Assembly: GCA_963682055.1 (NCBI GenBank)
Contig: OY821745.1
Span: 4,719,501 to 4,783,500 of the forward strand
From: Primula veris
Taxonomy: Eukaryota; Streptophyta; Magnoliopsida; Ericales; Primulaceae
Length of the DNA stretch: 64,000 bases
Direction of reading: 5' to 3'
Shown: positions 11,601-22,692 of the stretch, one piece after another
How positions within the stretch are numbered: position 1 is the first letter of the stretch
Layout of the letters: each line of letters opens with the position of its first letter
Notes under the pieces: generated by a model
What the model was told of the DNA's origin: nothing
The model's input: only the letters and a program-made list of their open reading frames with translations
The model's database searches: none
Position numbers and translations under genes: made by a program

Positions 11601-13379
11601 GTCTGAGGATTTTGTGGGGGTAGATTGAGAAATTTGAGCCCTCTTATTGCTCCCTTTTCATAAACAAATGAACATCCGTTGAAGGAAAAAAGACATGGAA
11701 TATGTTATCCAGAAAGAAAAAAGTTTGGCATAGTTGTACGCTTGTGGATCTGTTTGTATGGTTGTCCGTTGTCCGTTGTTTCGTTGTTCTTTTTGTGAGC
11801 CATCTGAATGAAACTACAACAGGTCCGAAATTTTTGGATATTATCCTGGATCTTTGGACATGATGGATATGAAAATAAATTCTTAACTGTATGATGAGAT
11901 GATATAAGACTGGGAAATGCTTTCTTGAAGTAAGAATGTCGTAAGGTCACTTTTTTTCCTTTTCAGAAATTTCAAGAAATGGACCAATTGGGCAATTTTT
12001 TATTCTTGTTTTCAGAATCAAAATACTATATGGCCTCTTTGTTAGCTGCATATAAGGGGGGATTGGATAAAAAATAGTATTGGGCCCACTTAAAACTGGG
12101 TTTGGTAAGACTTTGTGACTCTGTACTACAAATACTATTGGACTCTAAATGACCCAACTTCATGGTATATAGAATACATAGGATAGGGCGGGAAAAAAAA
12201 CTGGAAAAACCGAACCGAACCGAAAAAGACCGAAACCGGAAAACCGAAAAAAATTCGGGTCGGTTTCGGTTTTCAGTAAAACTGAACCGAAAAAGACCGA
12301 AAAACCCCGAAAAAACCGAAAAAGAACAAAAAATAAAAATAAAACCGAAAAATAACCGATAAAAACCGAAACTGGACCGAAAAAAACGGTCCGGTTCGGT
12401 CTAAAAAATAAAAAGACCGAAACCAAAAAAAATCGAACCGAAAAATATGCTCGATTTTGGTTTTATCAAAAACCTAACCGGACCAAACCGAAACCAGCCA
12501 CTGACTTTCATTAAAATATACCAACTTGTCCGCTCCTTTACAAGTGTCTCCCTTCTTCTTATTTCTCTCTATTTTCTCACTGATAACATACACACCGATA
12601 TCTACATATATACACACATCCAATGCCAACAAGCATGACAAATCACAATAAAGTTTTCACCTTTTATATCTCTAAATATGTATTTTTTTTTTTGTATGTG
12701 GTCCATGTTGAGTATAAATAAGCAGTTTTTTTCAATTTTTTATCATTTCAAATTCACAATAAATTGGAAACAATTTTAAAAACTGTTGCTTTGTAGTGGT
12801 CTTTTTATTGCAAAATTGAGGATAGCTTCTTATTGTTAATTTTCAGATTTGTTTCGTTGTTGTAATTATTGTCAGTTTTCTCTCTTATCTAATTCACAAA
12901 AATAAATAAATTATATCCTCAATATTTACATTTTATGTATGATTAACCTTTTGAAGTTTTATCTTTCTTGCTGAAATTTCAACTTTTGTTATTTAAATAT
13001 ATTTTTTGAAGAATTATTTTATGTATTAAAAATGGACAAAAATGTAAATTTGTACGATAGTCCAATTATAAGAAATATGTAAACAAACATGGGAGCGGAT
13101 TATTTGGCTTGGACTAGTAATTCCATCATCTTTTGAAATCCATCTTAATCCGATCCGGACTTGTAGTCCCGGGAGTACAAGTGTCGTAACCAAACGAGGC
13201 CTATGTGTGTGCGTGTGTGTGATTAGTCTCCTATTCCTAATGTGTTCCCATAATCTACACCATTCCGAGTCCTATTATAATTTGGACAAAAATATCCTTT
13301 ATATATCAAGCACAATTCCCATCTTTCATAAACTTTTTTACCTTCAAAACAATCTCTCTATATATCTTTCTCTCTTGTA
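11601..13379. other. NAGLU 3' flank and intergenic DNA with a CCGAA-type repeat
   Basis: 11601-12000 is probably 3' UTR and flank. 12186-12495 is a degenerate array of CCGAA/AACCG units that partly folds back on itself. 12640-13200 is AT-rich, and around 13190 there is an end like ACCAAACGAGGCC, typical of plant MITEs. A promoter-like stretch (TATATATC, then CT-rich) precedes the small gene at 13380. Confidence 0.6.
12186..12495. repeat. Degenerate CCGAA/AACCG simple-repeat array
   Basis: Many variants of ACCGAA, ACCGAAA and CCGGTTCGG occur here, with both strand orientations interleaved, so parts can pair as hairpins. The ORFs it generates on both strands are low complexity. Confidence 0.85.
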
Positions 13380-13622
13380 TTGATGGAGGCAAAACTTGAG
13401 GTATCATGGGCTGATCAATGGGATTATAACCCTGATCGGAACTCATCCTCAATCCGTAAAAATACCAAGTCGAGCAATGAAAAAGCCAAGAAGTTTGTTA
13501 GTAAAGGTCTTGTGAAAACCAAAACCGTAGCCTCTATCGGCCTGAAGAAAGTTAAGGAAGGTACTTCGGTGATATTACAATGGATCAAAGTCAAGCTCCG
13601 AAAGAAGACACACAAGAGCTGA
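13380..13622 (+). CDS. Small basic plant protein, uncharacterised (80 aa)
   Basis: Single-exon ORF of 80 residues. The N-terminus reads MMEAKLEVSWADQWDYNPD; the rest is rich in lysine and serine and ends VKLRKKTHKS. Short plant proteins beginning with an acidic SWADQWD segment followed by a lysine-rich tail are familiar as an uncharacterised family, some members being wound- or elicitor-responsive; I assign no function. A second in-frame ATG follows directly at codon 2. Upstream are a TATATATC element about 20-25 nt before the ATG and a CT-rich leader, which support real expression. No signal peptide or membrane segment is seen. The composition differs from the AT-rich flanks in a way typical of coding DNA. 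An intact full ORF and recognisable N-terminal motif make it more than chance. Confidence 0.7.
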   Translation: MMEAKLEVSWADQWDYNPDRNSSSIRKNTKSSNEKAKKFVSKGLVKTKTVASIGLKKVKEGTSVILQWIKVKLRKKTHKS

Positions 13623-16346
13623 TCCAACTATACATACATACATGATACATGCATGTACATGTAACATATGGATATAGATGGTGTTTATATGTCGTTTACT
13701 TCTTTTTACATCAAACCTAAGTTCTTGATTCCATGCTCATACGTACTCGATCAATTCTCGTCAATTTTCCGAATTTCCTTATGAGTTGTATCAAATCTTC
13801 CTTTTTTAATATCAAAATCAATTTCATAACCCCATGCTCAAACTCCACTATAACTCCGGTCAATTTTTCGATTTTCACTATGAGTTGTATCGAATTCCCT
13901 TTTTTTTTTTTTTCTAGAGAAGCTTGTGTGATCTAAAAATCTAGTATGACGAACCAATCAGACTTTTTATGCATTTTTTATTTTAATCTTAAGGATAGTT
14001 ACCATTGGGGTCCTTAACGTGCGTTTAGGTTTAAATTGGCTTGTGACACTACAAAATAGACCGGATCTATGTAAAATTTATCTTTCCTTTCGGAACAAAC
14101 CGAAATGCACGATTCTACGCCTAATACTCAATCATCTATGGTATCAATTCTCCATTTTTTTATTACTTTTAGTGGTGAATTAATTCTTATTCAAACCCAA
14201 GGATGAGACAGGTTGTGCATCAAATTATCTCTAGTTTAGTGGTAAAATTACTTGTGTTTCAAATAATCGCAAAATTCTGAAATTACTTCTAAAATACAGC
14301 AAGACTTATATAGAATTTATATGGACCCTAGCAAATTATAAATTACTGGAATTAAATATTACGGTACATAGGTTGTTTGACGGTTATAATTAACTACTAG
14401 CTCTCGGAAATAATGATCCTCGTAAGTCGTAACAGGTTTACTGGTTGGATCAAGTTTTGTAGTAATAGTACGTTAAAACGGGAAGTAAATTGTGGCCTTA
14501 ACTGGTTTTTAATTTCAAACGTCTAAGCTTTTCTCTATCTCTATGCATCGATAGTTATTTTTGGTTTCTCACATATATATTCGGTTTTTAATGGTTGTCA
14601 CATCCATATTTTTAGTAGATCTTGTCTACAATAGTGTTACTCGGTTACTCGTATGCATCACACAATGTGCTACTTGTATTGTTTTATTGTTTTATGATTT
14701 AGGTCTTTAATTCATTTTTCAATTTTTTTGTACAAGTACGCGTGTATTTAGCAAAAAAGCAGTCCATCGAACACATTCAGGGCCGGATTTTGGGCTAGCC
14801 CCACGAGTTACGAGCCTAGAGTCCCAAAAAACGTATATTTTTAAGGCTCCCGTTTGGCAAAATATTAAATAAATAAATAAATATATATATATATAATTAA
14901 TTTTCTTTCTCTAATCAATAGTTATATGTGGCCGAATGGTTGATTTCTTTACTAAACAGTCTAGTCAACCCATGTATGAGTCTTTGCTAAGACAAGATTT
15001 TGTTTTTTTATTTCATTATATAATTTAGTACACTAATTAACCATTTAATTTTATATAAGATTTTATATAGTCTCTTGTATTAAAAAAAAAACAGTTAAAT
15101 GATTTTATTTGTTGAATAAATAACATATTTAATTCCAGATTTCTTTTTAAAAAAATCATAGTATAATTTTAGTTCGAATGCGAAGTTTGTAAAAAATTTG
15201 CTTCGTATCATTGATTTTTTTGTTAAATGTACTCAACTTATTGCATATAATATTTTCTATCTTTATATTTTACCATTTATTAATCGTATCTTATAAGTTT
15301 TATTTAATTTTTTTTTTTTTACGGAGAAAAAAAATGCTCATTTTTAACATGGACTAAGGCCTCCAAAACTCTGAAAACGAACATGCACATTCGGCAACGG
15401 AACAAGGAAACTTATATAAATGCATTGTTTCAGTGAAAACACACTTTCAAATTACAAAAAAAAAAAAAAAAAAAACTGTAGAAAGCAAAAGTAAATTGTT
15501 TCGCTGAATTAGTAGTAGTATAGTCTAAGAGTGATCAAGTATGGTCTGATAATTTATTCTTCTTTTCACTTATTCATATTAGTAAGGAACCTTTTTAGAA
15601 ACAAATTTATGCAACGAGTTTTCAATAAAAATCCATGGAATCAAATATTCAGGACTCACTGGTAATGTTTTAGCCTGAGTTAATTCAAGCAATGTACGTT
15701 GTTGCATCAATGATCTGCTAGTAGTATACCAGAGAAAAAGAGAAAATTGGTCCTCACCAGACGCTGCCAGGATGAGAAATGGAAAACGAAACGGTAAACG
15801 GGAAAAATTTGAAAAAATATTAAAATTTACACATGAAATAATAGGAAGCGGGAAACGAGAAGCGGAAAGCATGAAACAGGAAACGTGATTTTTGAAAAGG
15901 GAAACAAGTTTGCCATTAACTATGCTTTGTCCGAAGAACAAGAATGTAAAATTGACGATCTCGTCCCTATCCTGACATAATATGTCACTTTTCACAGCCT
16001 TGATTATTTATTACAGTAACTATTTTAGGAGTACTTATGTTGTGTAAAAATTTGTACTAGTAGTCTACAAAATTTTGAACAAAATTACAACTTGAACACA
16101 GAACTCTAGCGCAATTTGTGTAAACTCAACTGCAATTTACATCAACAATGTGACATCTTGGATTTACTGCGAGAATTTCCAAATGAAGAAGCACATCAAA
16201 GGAAAAAATCTGAATTACAAATTTGTTTGGTTTCTAAATTGCTACATAGCTAGATTACATGCATAAAGATTTTGCATTATTTGGCTCTACCGCCAATCAA
16301 AGGTGGATTAAGGAATGTGTGAGATCCGATCTTGATCAAATAACGA
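13623..16346. other. Intergenic region with repeat fragments
   Basis: No supported gene. A hAT-like end (CAGGGCCGGATTTTGG) starts at 14778 without a clear partner. 15775-15895 holds a GGAAACG-rich dispersed repeat that recurs inverted at about 45820-45930. A poly(A) run lies near 15457-15475. Confidence 0.55.
15775..15895 (-). repeat. Dispersed repeat (CGTTTCC-rich), copy 1
   Basis: Read on the minus strand, this matches the plus strand of 45820-45930: both carry a CCGCTTC...GTTTCC segment, TATTATTTCA.GTGTAAA and further CGTTTCCG units. It is an unclassified non-coding mobile repeat. Confidence 0.6.
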
Positions 16347-19300
16347 TTAGGAGATTAGTTGGCTCTTTCCAGCAACTTCAGAGTACCATGATTTCCATGC
16401 ATCAGTATAATGGGAGAAAAGATCTTTCAAGTCTGTGAAAAAACAGAAGAAATAAAAGGTAATTAGCACCTAATTTCAGCTTTTAGAATGACAGAAAAAA
16501 ATTACTCCTACTATATTACTTTGTATTTAGTACTTGGCATTCTCAAAACAAAATGTAGGATAACAGTCTTCTGGGGAACATAATTAATGAATAAAGTTCA
16601 GATGTTAACATGCAGCTTATAAGCTCAGCAACAAAGTATGTAAACCTTGCAAAAACCTATTCAGTTCTACATTATTCCATTAGTTTACACCATTAGAAAC
16701 AGATATCGAATCAAAAGTTAAATTGATCAGAAAATTTACCTTGGTTATGGTACTGAGGACGATACGCAGATGCTAAACTTTCAAAACTTGAAATTGACTT
16801 CTCTCGACTACCATTCTCTGCCCCAGCTTTGAGCACATTTATAGGAGCAAATGGCCCATATTGATAATCACTTCGACTATGTCTTGCGTTTTGATCCGAA
16901 TCTTTCAACAGCTCAACTTTTTCATTCATTTTCAATGGGATCTTTGCGAACTCATTTGGCTCATTATCGGATTGTGAAACCACCTTGCTCCTTTTAACAT
17001 TGATATTTGAAATGTCTGTGCCGAATATCCTTTTTTTACACTCATTGAGCTTGTTATCATTTGAATTATCCGTCCCTAATATCCTTTTGTTACATTCATT
17101 GAGCTTGTTATCATTTGAAATGTCTGTCCCGAATATCCTTTTTTTAGACTCATTCAGAATGTTGTCATTTTTTGATCTATTTTCAGCTTTTCTTTTCATT
17201 CCCAACCATCTGAACGCAGGTTTCCTTGTATCTGGATGATGTGTCTGAGTGTCATCGAAAAAAATTCTATCAGATATTAATTGGTAACAATCTAGCACTA
17301 AAGAACGAAAAGAAATAGGTTATTATATTGTTAAGAACCATGTCGTAAAAAATTACCTTTTCTATGAAATCCATGGATGATAGCACGTTTGCAATATCAT
17401 ACAACCGTCTCACTTTAGCTGCAGAATAATCTTAAACAGATGGCGTTAGTTAAAGTTTAGCTACCTTTTTTCAGTCATACACTAATACAAATGCAAAGTT
17501 TATGATTATTACTTCTCATCACCGTTGCGTTGTGCCCATCACCAAGCAATATCCTAGCAGCTTCCTCGAGGGAGATCAAATCCGCCTGATAAAGCAAATG
17601 GATTAGATCAATACATTTGGTAATATTACATAGGAAGCAAAGAAAAATCAGAACCCAATTACATGAAACTGTCACATACACATGAGCAAAGGAAAAGCTT
17701 AACAAAATTCTGTGTGAGAATCGCCAGAGATTTTTCCTTCCGGTTCTCTGTCAACAGAAACATCTTTAATTAATTACTCAGTCTAATAAAGGTGAACCAA
17801 AATAGCAAAAAAAAAGAGTGGGATTTAGAATAAATGATCAACTTTTTTTGAACATCGCAATAGAGTTTACCAGATTTGGAAGCCATGGACGAACCACTAA
17901 TGGAACTAAGATTGGATTTTTCGTCCTGGCTTAAACTAAGCACAGTCAATGTATTCTCATCTTCATCATCCGAAACCTAAACATCAAATAAAAATCAGTA
18001 AATTCGGTCCTAGAAAACAAAATAACAAGAGAAATTAAAATTAGACACTGATAAACTTACTTTTGAACCGTTAGTCTTGCTTCCTTCAAATGTATAGAAA
18101 CCCTCTTTTAAACCACCGTCCTGGTAACACCAAATACATTATATAATATTTCTGAATTACAAAATCAACTTGACAACTCCAGAAAGGATAACTATCTAAT
18201 CAAAATTTAAGTGGAAGAAGTTCAAAATGAACACTGATTCAATATTCAACTTACTTTTGAATAGTTAGTGTTGTTCCCTTCAGATGTATAGATACCTTCC
18301 CTTAAACCTTCCTCCTAATAACATCAATAATAATATAATTAGGTGAAATCTCAACTTAACAACTCCAAAGAGCTAAGAGGGTAACTATTTATGCAAGTGT
18401 ATATTAAACTAATGGTTCCAACAGTTTAGTTCCGCATGCTATTTGCCTCTTATAGTTTCAAACTGAACACTTAAAATCTAAATTATGGGAAATCCATATG
18501 TTGGCCGACAGTGTTGGTGATTTTAGTATCATCAATGTATTTTAGTAGTAATGTAATTTATTATAGGGCGATGCAATAATGCGTTAAACTCGGAAAACGA
18601 GTTAGGAAAGTGCGGAGTGCACGCTCGTCGAGCCAACGTATAATTGAATATGAATAATTGAAACGGGGTTCCAAGGGGCAGAGCCCCTGGCTGGGGTCCC
18701 GCTGCCAGGACAGCGGGCGGGGTGCGGGGCAGCGCCCCGAGCGAAAAATTTTCCGAACAGTTGCTTCCTTTCCGGAAAATTTTGAATAGTTGGACCCTTT
18801 TCCAACAGTTGCTTCCTTTCCGAAAAATTTTGAATAGTTGGACCATTTCCCAACAGTTGCTTCCTTTCCGGAACAGTTGCTTCCTTTCCGGAACAGTTAT
18901 TGATCTCCTATATAAGAAGTCATTTGGCCTCGGTTTTGGTTACAGAAACATATAAGAAAATTCTCTCTACATTCCTAATCTATTCTCCTTGCCATAAACA
19001 GATTGTTCTTCAAGAATTATCCCCACAAAGATTTCGTGAACCCGGGCAATAATAGGGTCGAAATACTTTGTTCGGAAAGTGTACGAATACGATTCTTCGA
19101 AGTTATCCAGGATTATCATACCCTAAATCTCTAACAGACAGATCATACAAAATGTGATAAATTCTGTCCCCTTAAACAATATTTTTAATATCTGATATTA
19201 TGGTCATAGTATGAGATGATATAAATAAAATCATAAAAGACTTAGTTTTGCTTCGGAAACACCACAAATGATCAGTGAATATGTTATTTATTTCATAAAG

Positions 19301-20548
19301 AAACTGTATGGCCATTATTTTAAAAAATCTAGACTTATCAATGCTTCAATTAAGTACAGGAACGAAACAAAAATTTAATCTATAAACTATCAGGGCCATT
19401 ATTGGAATTAGTCCTAATCCAACATTAGGATTTATTTGGCGACAAATTTTAAGAATATAAGCTGATCTTTAAAGGCCGAAAAAAGTTAGATCTAGCAATC
19501 TTGAAATTTCTAAAAAGGTCAACAAACAGAATTTCAACTTATAAGCAAGAAAGCAGGCAAACTAATCTTAAATCTGCTACCAAACGAGCCGTTAACAAAT
19601 TCAAAAAAAAAACAATTTAACCTTACTCTAAGGGTTTGTTTGGCTACAAATTTAAGAAATTAAGCTGACCTTGGAAAGGCTGAAAAAGTTAAGTTTATCA
19701 AGATAAAAATTATTTAAAAAAGGTCAAAAAAAAAATAAAGTAAAGCAGACAGATTAAGTTAAAAATCTAAAACCAAACAAGCCCTTGACAAATTCAAGAA
19801 AGAATTAAACTTTACTTTTAGCTCCTGCAAAACTTTCGGTACACCGCCAAACCCTTTCCAAGAATACGAGTTCTTCGCCTTCCTTGAAAGCATCTGAATA
19901 AATTAATAAATTCCTAATTAATACACCCGAGTAAAATACGATTAAATTCCCAATTTAATAAAATTCAAGAACATAAATCTTACTCCAACGCTTTCGAGAA
20001 CATTCACAATATCGTAGATCCGCCTCCTCTCCACTCCTAAACCAACAAAAAACCCAATTAGAAAAAAAGAAACCAAAACCCTAACTTTAATTCACCAAAC
20101 TTAAAAAAGGGAATAAAACAGTAAAAAAAAAAAAAAAAAGTACCTAATCGAGTCGCAGCGTCGTCTAACCCGATTGTTTCGATACCATCCCGATCATACA
20201 AGCTCAAGAAACTGCGCCAATTATCAAAAAAAAAAAAAATATGACAGATCTACATAAATACATGTATATACATATACATATAGATCGAAAACAAAAACAA
20301 AATAAATACAAATTTAAAAAAGTAAATACTAATAGTATTTTGTATCATTGTATGCAATACATATACATAAGTATACCTTTCATCTATGTAATTTCTTTCT
20401 TTGTAAAAACAAAAAACATACAAAATCACAAAAATAAACATAAACATATACATATAACATATAAATATATATATATATATATAAAGAGAGAGTACTTAGT
20501 GCACAAGAGGCCTAAAGATTTCTGCTTTCTGCAGTAAGCGCTCGCCAT
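16347..20548 (-). CDS. E2FE: Atypical E2F transcription factor (E2FE/DEL type)
   Basis: Repressor-type E2F with two winged-helix DNA-binding domains that works without a DP partner; plant members restrain the cell cycle and endoreduplication. Twelve exons, 5' to 3': 20548-20496, 20211-20144, 20036-19984, 19893-19816, 18314-18255, 18120-18061, 17976-17871, 17747-17680, 17585-17513, 17418-17357, 17244-16740, 16432-16347. They sum to 1272 nt, or 423 residues, all GT-AG. Domain 1 runs from RKQKSLGLLCTNFLSLYDRD through RRRIYDIVNVLESVG to AKNSYSWKGFGGVPKV. Domain 2 runs from NRKEKSLAILTQNFVKLFLC through VRRLYDIANVLSSMDFIEK to HHPDTRKPAFRWLG. The C-terminus (LFSHYTDAWKSWYSEVAGKS) fits the family. 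Exons 5 and 6 are duplicates, exon 11 holds three 18-residue repeats, and intron 4 contains a solo LTR. Which of the DEL paralogues this is cannot be decided here. Confidence 0.94.
17008..17169 (-). repeat. Three tandem 54-bp units coding an 18-residue repeat in E2FE exon 11
   Basis: Three consecutive units of the form NDNxLNExxKRIxGTDxS encode protein residues about 253-306, in the linker after the second DNA-binding domain. They are nearly identical in both DNA and protein, so the expansion is recent. The reading frame is kept. Confidence 0.92.
18512..19136 (+). mobile_element. Solo LTR (copia-like) in E2FE intron 4
   Basis: A 625-bp segment begins TGTTGG, ends CTAACA and is flanked by the 5-bp target duplication GACAG (18507-18511 and 19137-19141). 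It has a TATATAAG box at 18909-18916 on the plus strand, antisense to E2FE. Upstream lies a cluster of repeated GAACAGTTGCTTCCTTTCCGG units (about 18757-18897) and a GC-rich stretch with stem-loops (18663-18745). No internal coding region remains. The superfamily call rests only on the LTR ends. Confidence 0.88.
18909..18916 (+). promoter_or_regulatory. TATA box of the solo LTR
   Basis: TATATAAG in the middle of the solo LTR, pointing antisense to the E2FE transcript. Confidence 0.6.
19425..19815. repeat. Tandemly duplicated MITE-like units in E2FE intron 4
   Basis: Two diverged copies (about 19425-19624 and 19625-19815) each begin with a (T)TTGTTTGGC-like end, end CCAAAC(A/G)AGCC, and are followed by related ACAAATTCAA and TTTAC-ending flanks. 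The second copy abuts the exon 4 donor, so donor-proximal intron sequence was duplicated too. Confidence 0.6.
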
Positions 20549-21981
20549 TCGATTTTACAGAAAAACTATTATATATTTATGTATATATATAGAGAGAGAG
20601 AGCGAGAGAGGATCTATATCTATGTATGTATATATATATATATATAGTAGTAGAACAATGGAGGGATATTTTGAAAACTTTGAAATAAAGAGAAATATAA
20701 AAGGAAAAAAAAAAGAGAGAAAGGGTTTTGAGTATTTTTTTAACGGCTTAGCTGGAATTTAAATTTAAATGGGGGCGCGCCAATATGGGGACTTTTTAAG
20801 AGGATAATTACTATATTGACCCTTTTGCTCAAATTTAAGGTCAACATTTCTTTTTTAAATAATTTAAGGTCAACTATGTAAGCATTTGCGAGACGATGAT
20901 ACGACGATAACATTCTATTTGAAAATAGTAGCGTGTAAAATTGATAACTTTTGCACACAACTCTTACATGCATATGTACATTCCTTGTGAAAACAACAGT
21001 TTTGTAATGTAGCGTTTTCATTCTCAACTTTCTCATACACGGATGTATGGAGGAGCGTAATTGGTGTGTGCATGTCAAATACCCATGTAATAGCGGCTTA
21101 ATGTCTTGGTAGGAAAATGAACTTGAAACGGAACATAATTATGACAAATTGTATCCGTCGAAGGATAGACTTTCTATGAGAGATGTAGTTCTCCGTTATG
21201 TATAATACTGGCTCATTAGCTAACGTCTCTTTATACCTAGTAAAACCATGGGGTGGATAATTTCTTATCAGGCGTGACAATGATATTTTGCATAGACAGA
21301 GGTCTGGATCTAGCATATTAATATAATATTTTATGAGTTATATATAACTTGTTTGCAATAAATCAGGGGTGGCACTAAAGAGGGGTAAGAAGGACGACCG
21401 TTCCCGGCCTCACGACTGCGAAGATTGCCTTAGAAGAGCAGGACAACTATGAAAAGAAAGACATTTATAAAAGTTATCTTATAAGGGCTTCCGAGAGGTA
21501 ATTAGCTTTTTTACTTTATATGTAGCATCAGACAAATATGAAGAGAAAGACATTTAGAAGAGCAGGACACCTAACACGAACAAGTATGTATCCCGACAAA
21601 ACCGGTTTGGGTATATTACATATATACCTATAATTCCAACAGTATATAGTAGTGTGTTTAAAGTTTAAACTCAGTTACATACCAGTCTTTAACGAGAAAG
21701 AATACAGGTAGAAAATAGAAGTAAATTCGTCCATGTTTCCGCACCTAGGCTACATGTACGTGAATTCGCAGGTTGGAGTTTACACTGTTAAATGAGAACA
21801 AGGGGGACATGAAAGAGAACTCCAATGGAGCTGTGAAGGGAGGTCAACCATATTAGTCACCACAGATAATGAGTTTTGAGTCACTTGAAATTCAGAAAGC
21901 CTAGAATTCGTTAGGAAATGTATATAGAATTCTGATTTCAGTAGTTTCATGCCCAGAAACAGAGAAAAATCACAAAATTTA
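20549..21981. other. E2FE promoter and intergenic DNA
   Basis: Upstream of E2FE there are GA and TA microsatellites (20590-20650) and an E2F-type site at 20777-20784. 21360-21600 holds short repeated AGAGCAGGACA and GAAAGACATTTA segments. No gene is supported. Confidence 0.55.
20777..20784 (-). promoter_or_regulatory. Candidate E2F-binding site upstream of E2FE
   Basis: On the minus strand the sequence is ATTGGCGC, which fits the plant E2F consensus WTTSSCSS. It sits within GGCGCGCC about 230 bp before the E2FE start codon. Confidence 0.5.
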
Positions 21982-22692
21982 TGTGCGAGCCTATTTTTCT
22001 TTCTAGACTCGGCTTATTCAAAAACTCGCGTCGGCTCCGAGGTTGTTAAGAGGTCCGGTGTAGGCTGGATCTGCTTCGGTGGCGAGTTCTTGACGTACAT
22101 GCACAAGCAACGAACAGGGGCCCGGGTTAAAGCCAAGTTTTCCCTCTCCAACGGTTAAGTCAGTGTGGTGGAAAAATACGCTCGTAACGGAAGATGTAAA
22201 TTTAGTTAAAGAGTGGGGTGAAGGCGGTCCGGTTACTTGGCGTAATATCGGATTCAACGGAGTATAATGGAGCAGGCCGGGTTTTTTCGGTTTTATGTCT
22301 CTTCTTCTCTTTTTTGTCCCTCTCTAAGTAGTATTAGTGGGGGTATTTATAATATTATCCAAATCATATTAGCCCTTTGATCACTGTACTGTCAAATACT
22401 GATCCGACGGCGCTAGGACATTTATGACTCTGACAAGGGTACAGTTCTTGTCCAGGACCCACAATTGATGGCATGTGATTGGGCCACGTCGATGAAACGT
22501 CGAGTGTTCCCCCAAGAGAGCAACAACATTAATTGAAGAAGCGTACTCGATATGCTTCTCTGAGCCGGCGTAGACACAGCTCGGCCTTTTGAGATCCAGG
22601 GTGGCGTATCAATCACGATTGTCAGAGGCCCGGACAAACTGTTTTTGGGATGATATGGGCCCGGACAAGGGGATGCTGACATTCCTTCGCCA
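21982..22692 (-). mobile_element. Degenerate solo LTR of the Tat-type gypsy family
   Basis: On the minus strand this region follows the LTRs at 50459-51149 and 60865-61558 along their whole length. It starts TGGCGAAGGAATGTCAGCA, keeps the Pro-rich CCCCTTGTCCGGG block, the TATAAATACCCCCAC promoter block, CCCGGGCCCCTGTTCGTTG and the GCTCGGC...GCTCGCACA end. Flanks ATTTA and ATTTC are an imperfect 5-bp target duplication. Divergence from the young copy is high, so it is an older insertion. Confidence 0.85.

Noticed and set aside
12160..12426. Overlapping ORFs on both strands rich in Lys/Arg or Phe
   Set aside because: They are translations of the CCGAA simple repeat.
14778..15400. Possible complete hAT element starting CAGGGCCGG
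   Set aside because: No convincing inverted right end or 8-bp target duplication could be found.
15579..15995. 138-residue minus-strand ORF
   Set aside because: Its middle is the CGTTTCC-rich dispersed repeat, there is no recognisable domain and the codon use looks random.
18532..18955. Several ORFs in E2FE intron 4
   Set aside because: They lie wholly in the solo LTR and its tandem arrays.
20241..20537. 98-residue ORF across E2FE intron 1
   Set aside because: It is low-complexity Tyr/Ile/Lys sequence from an AT-rich microsatellite-bearing intron.
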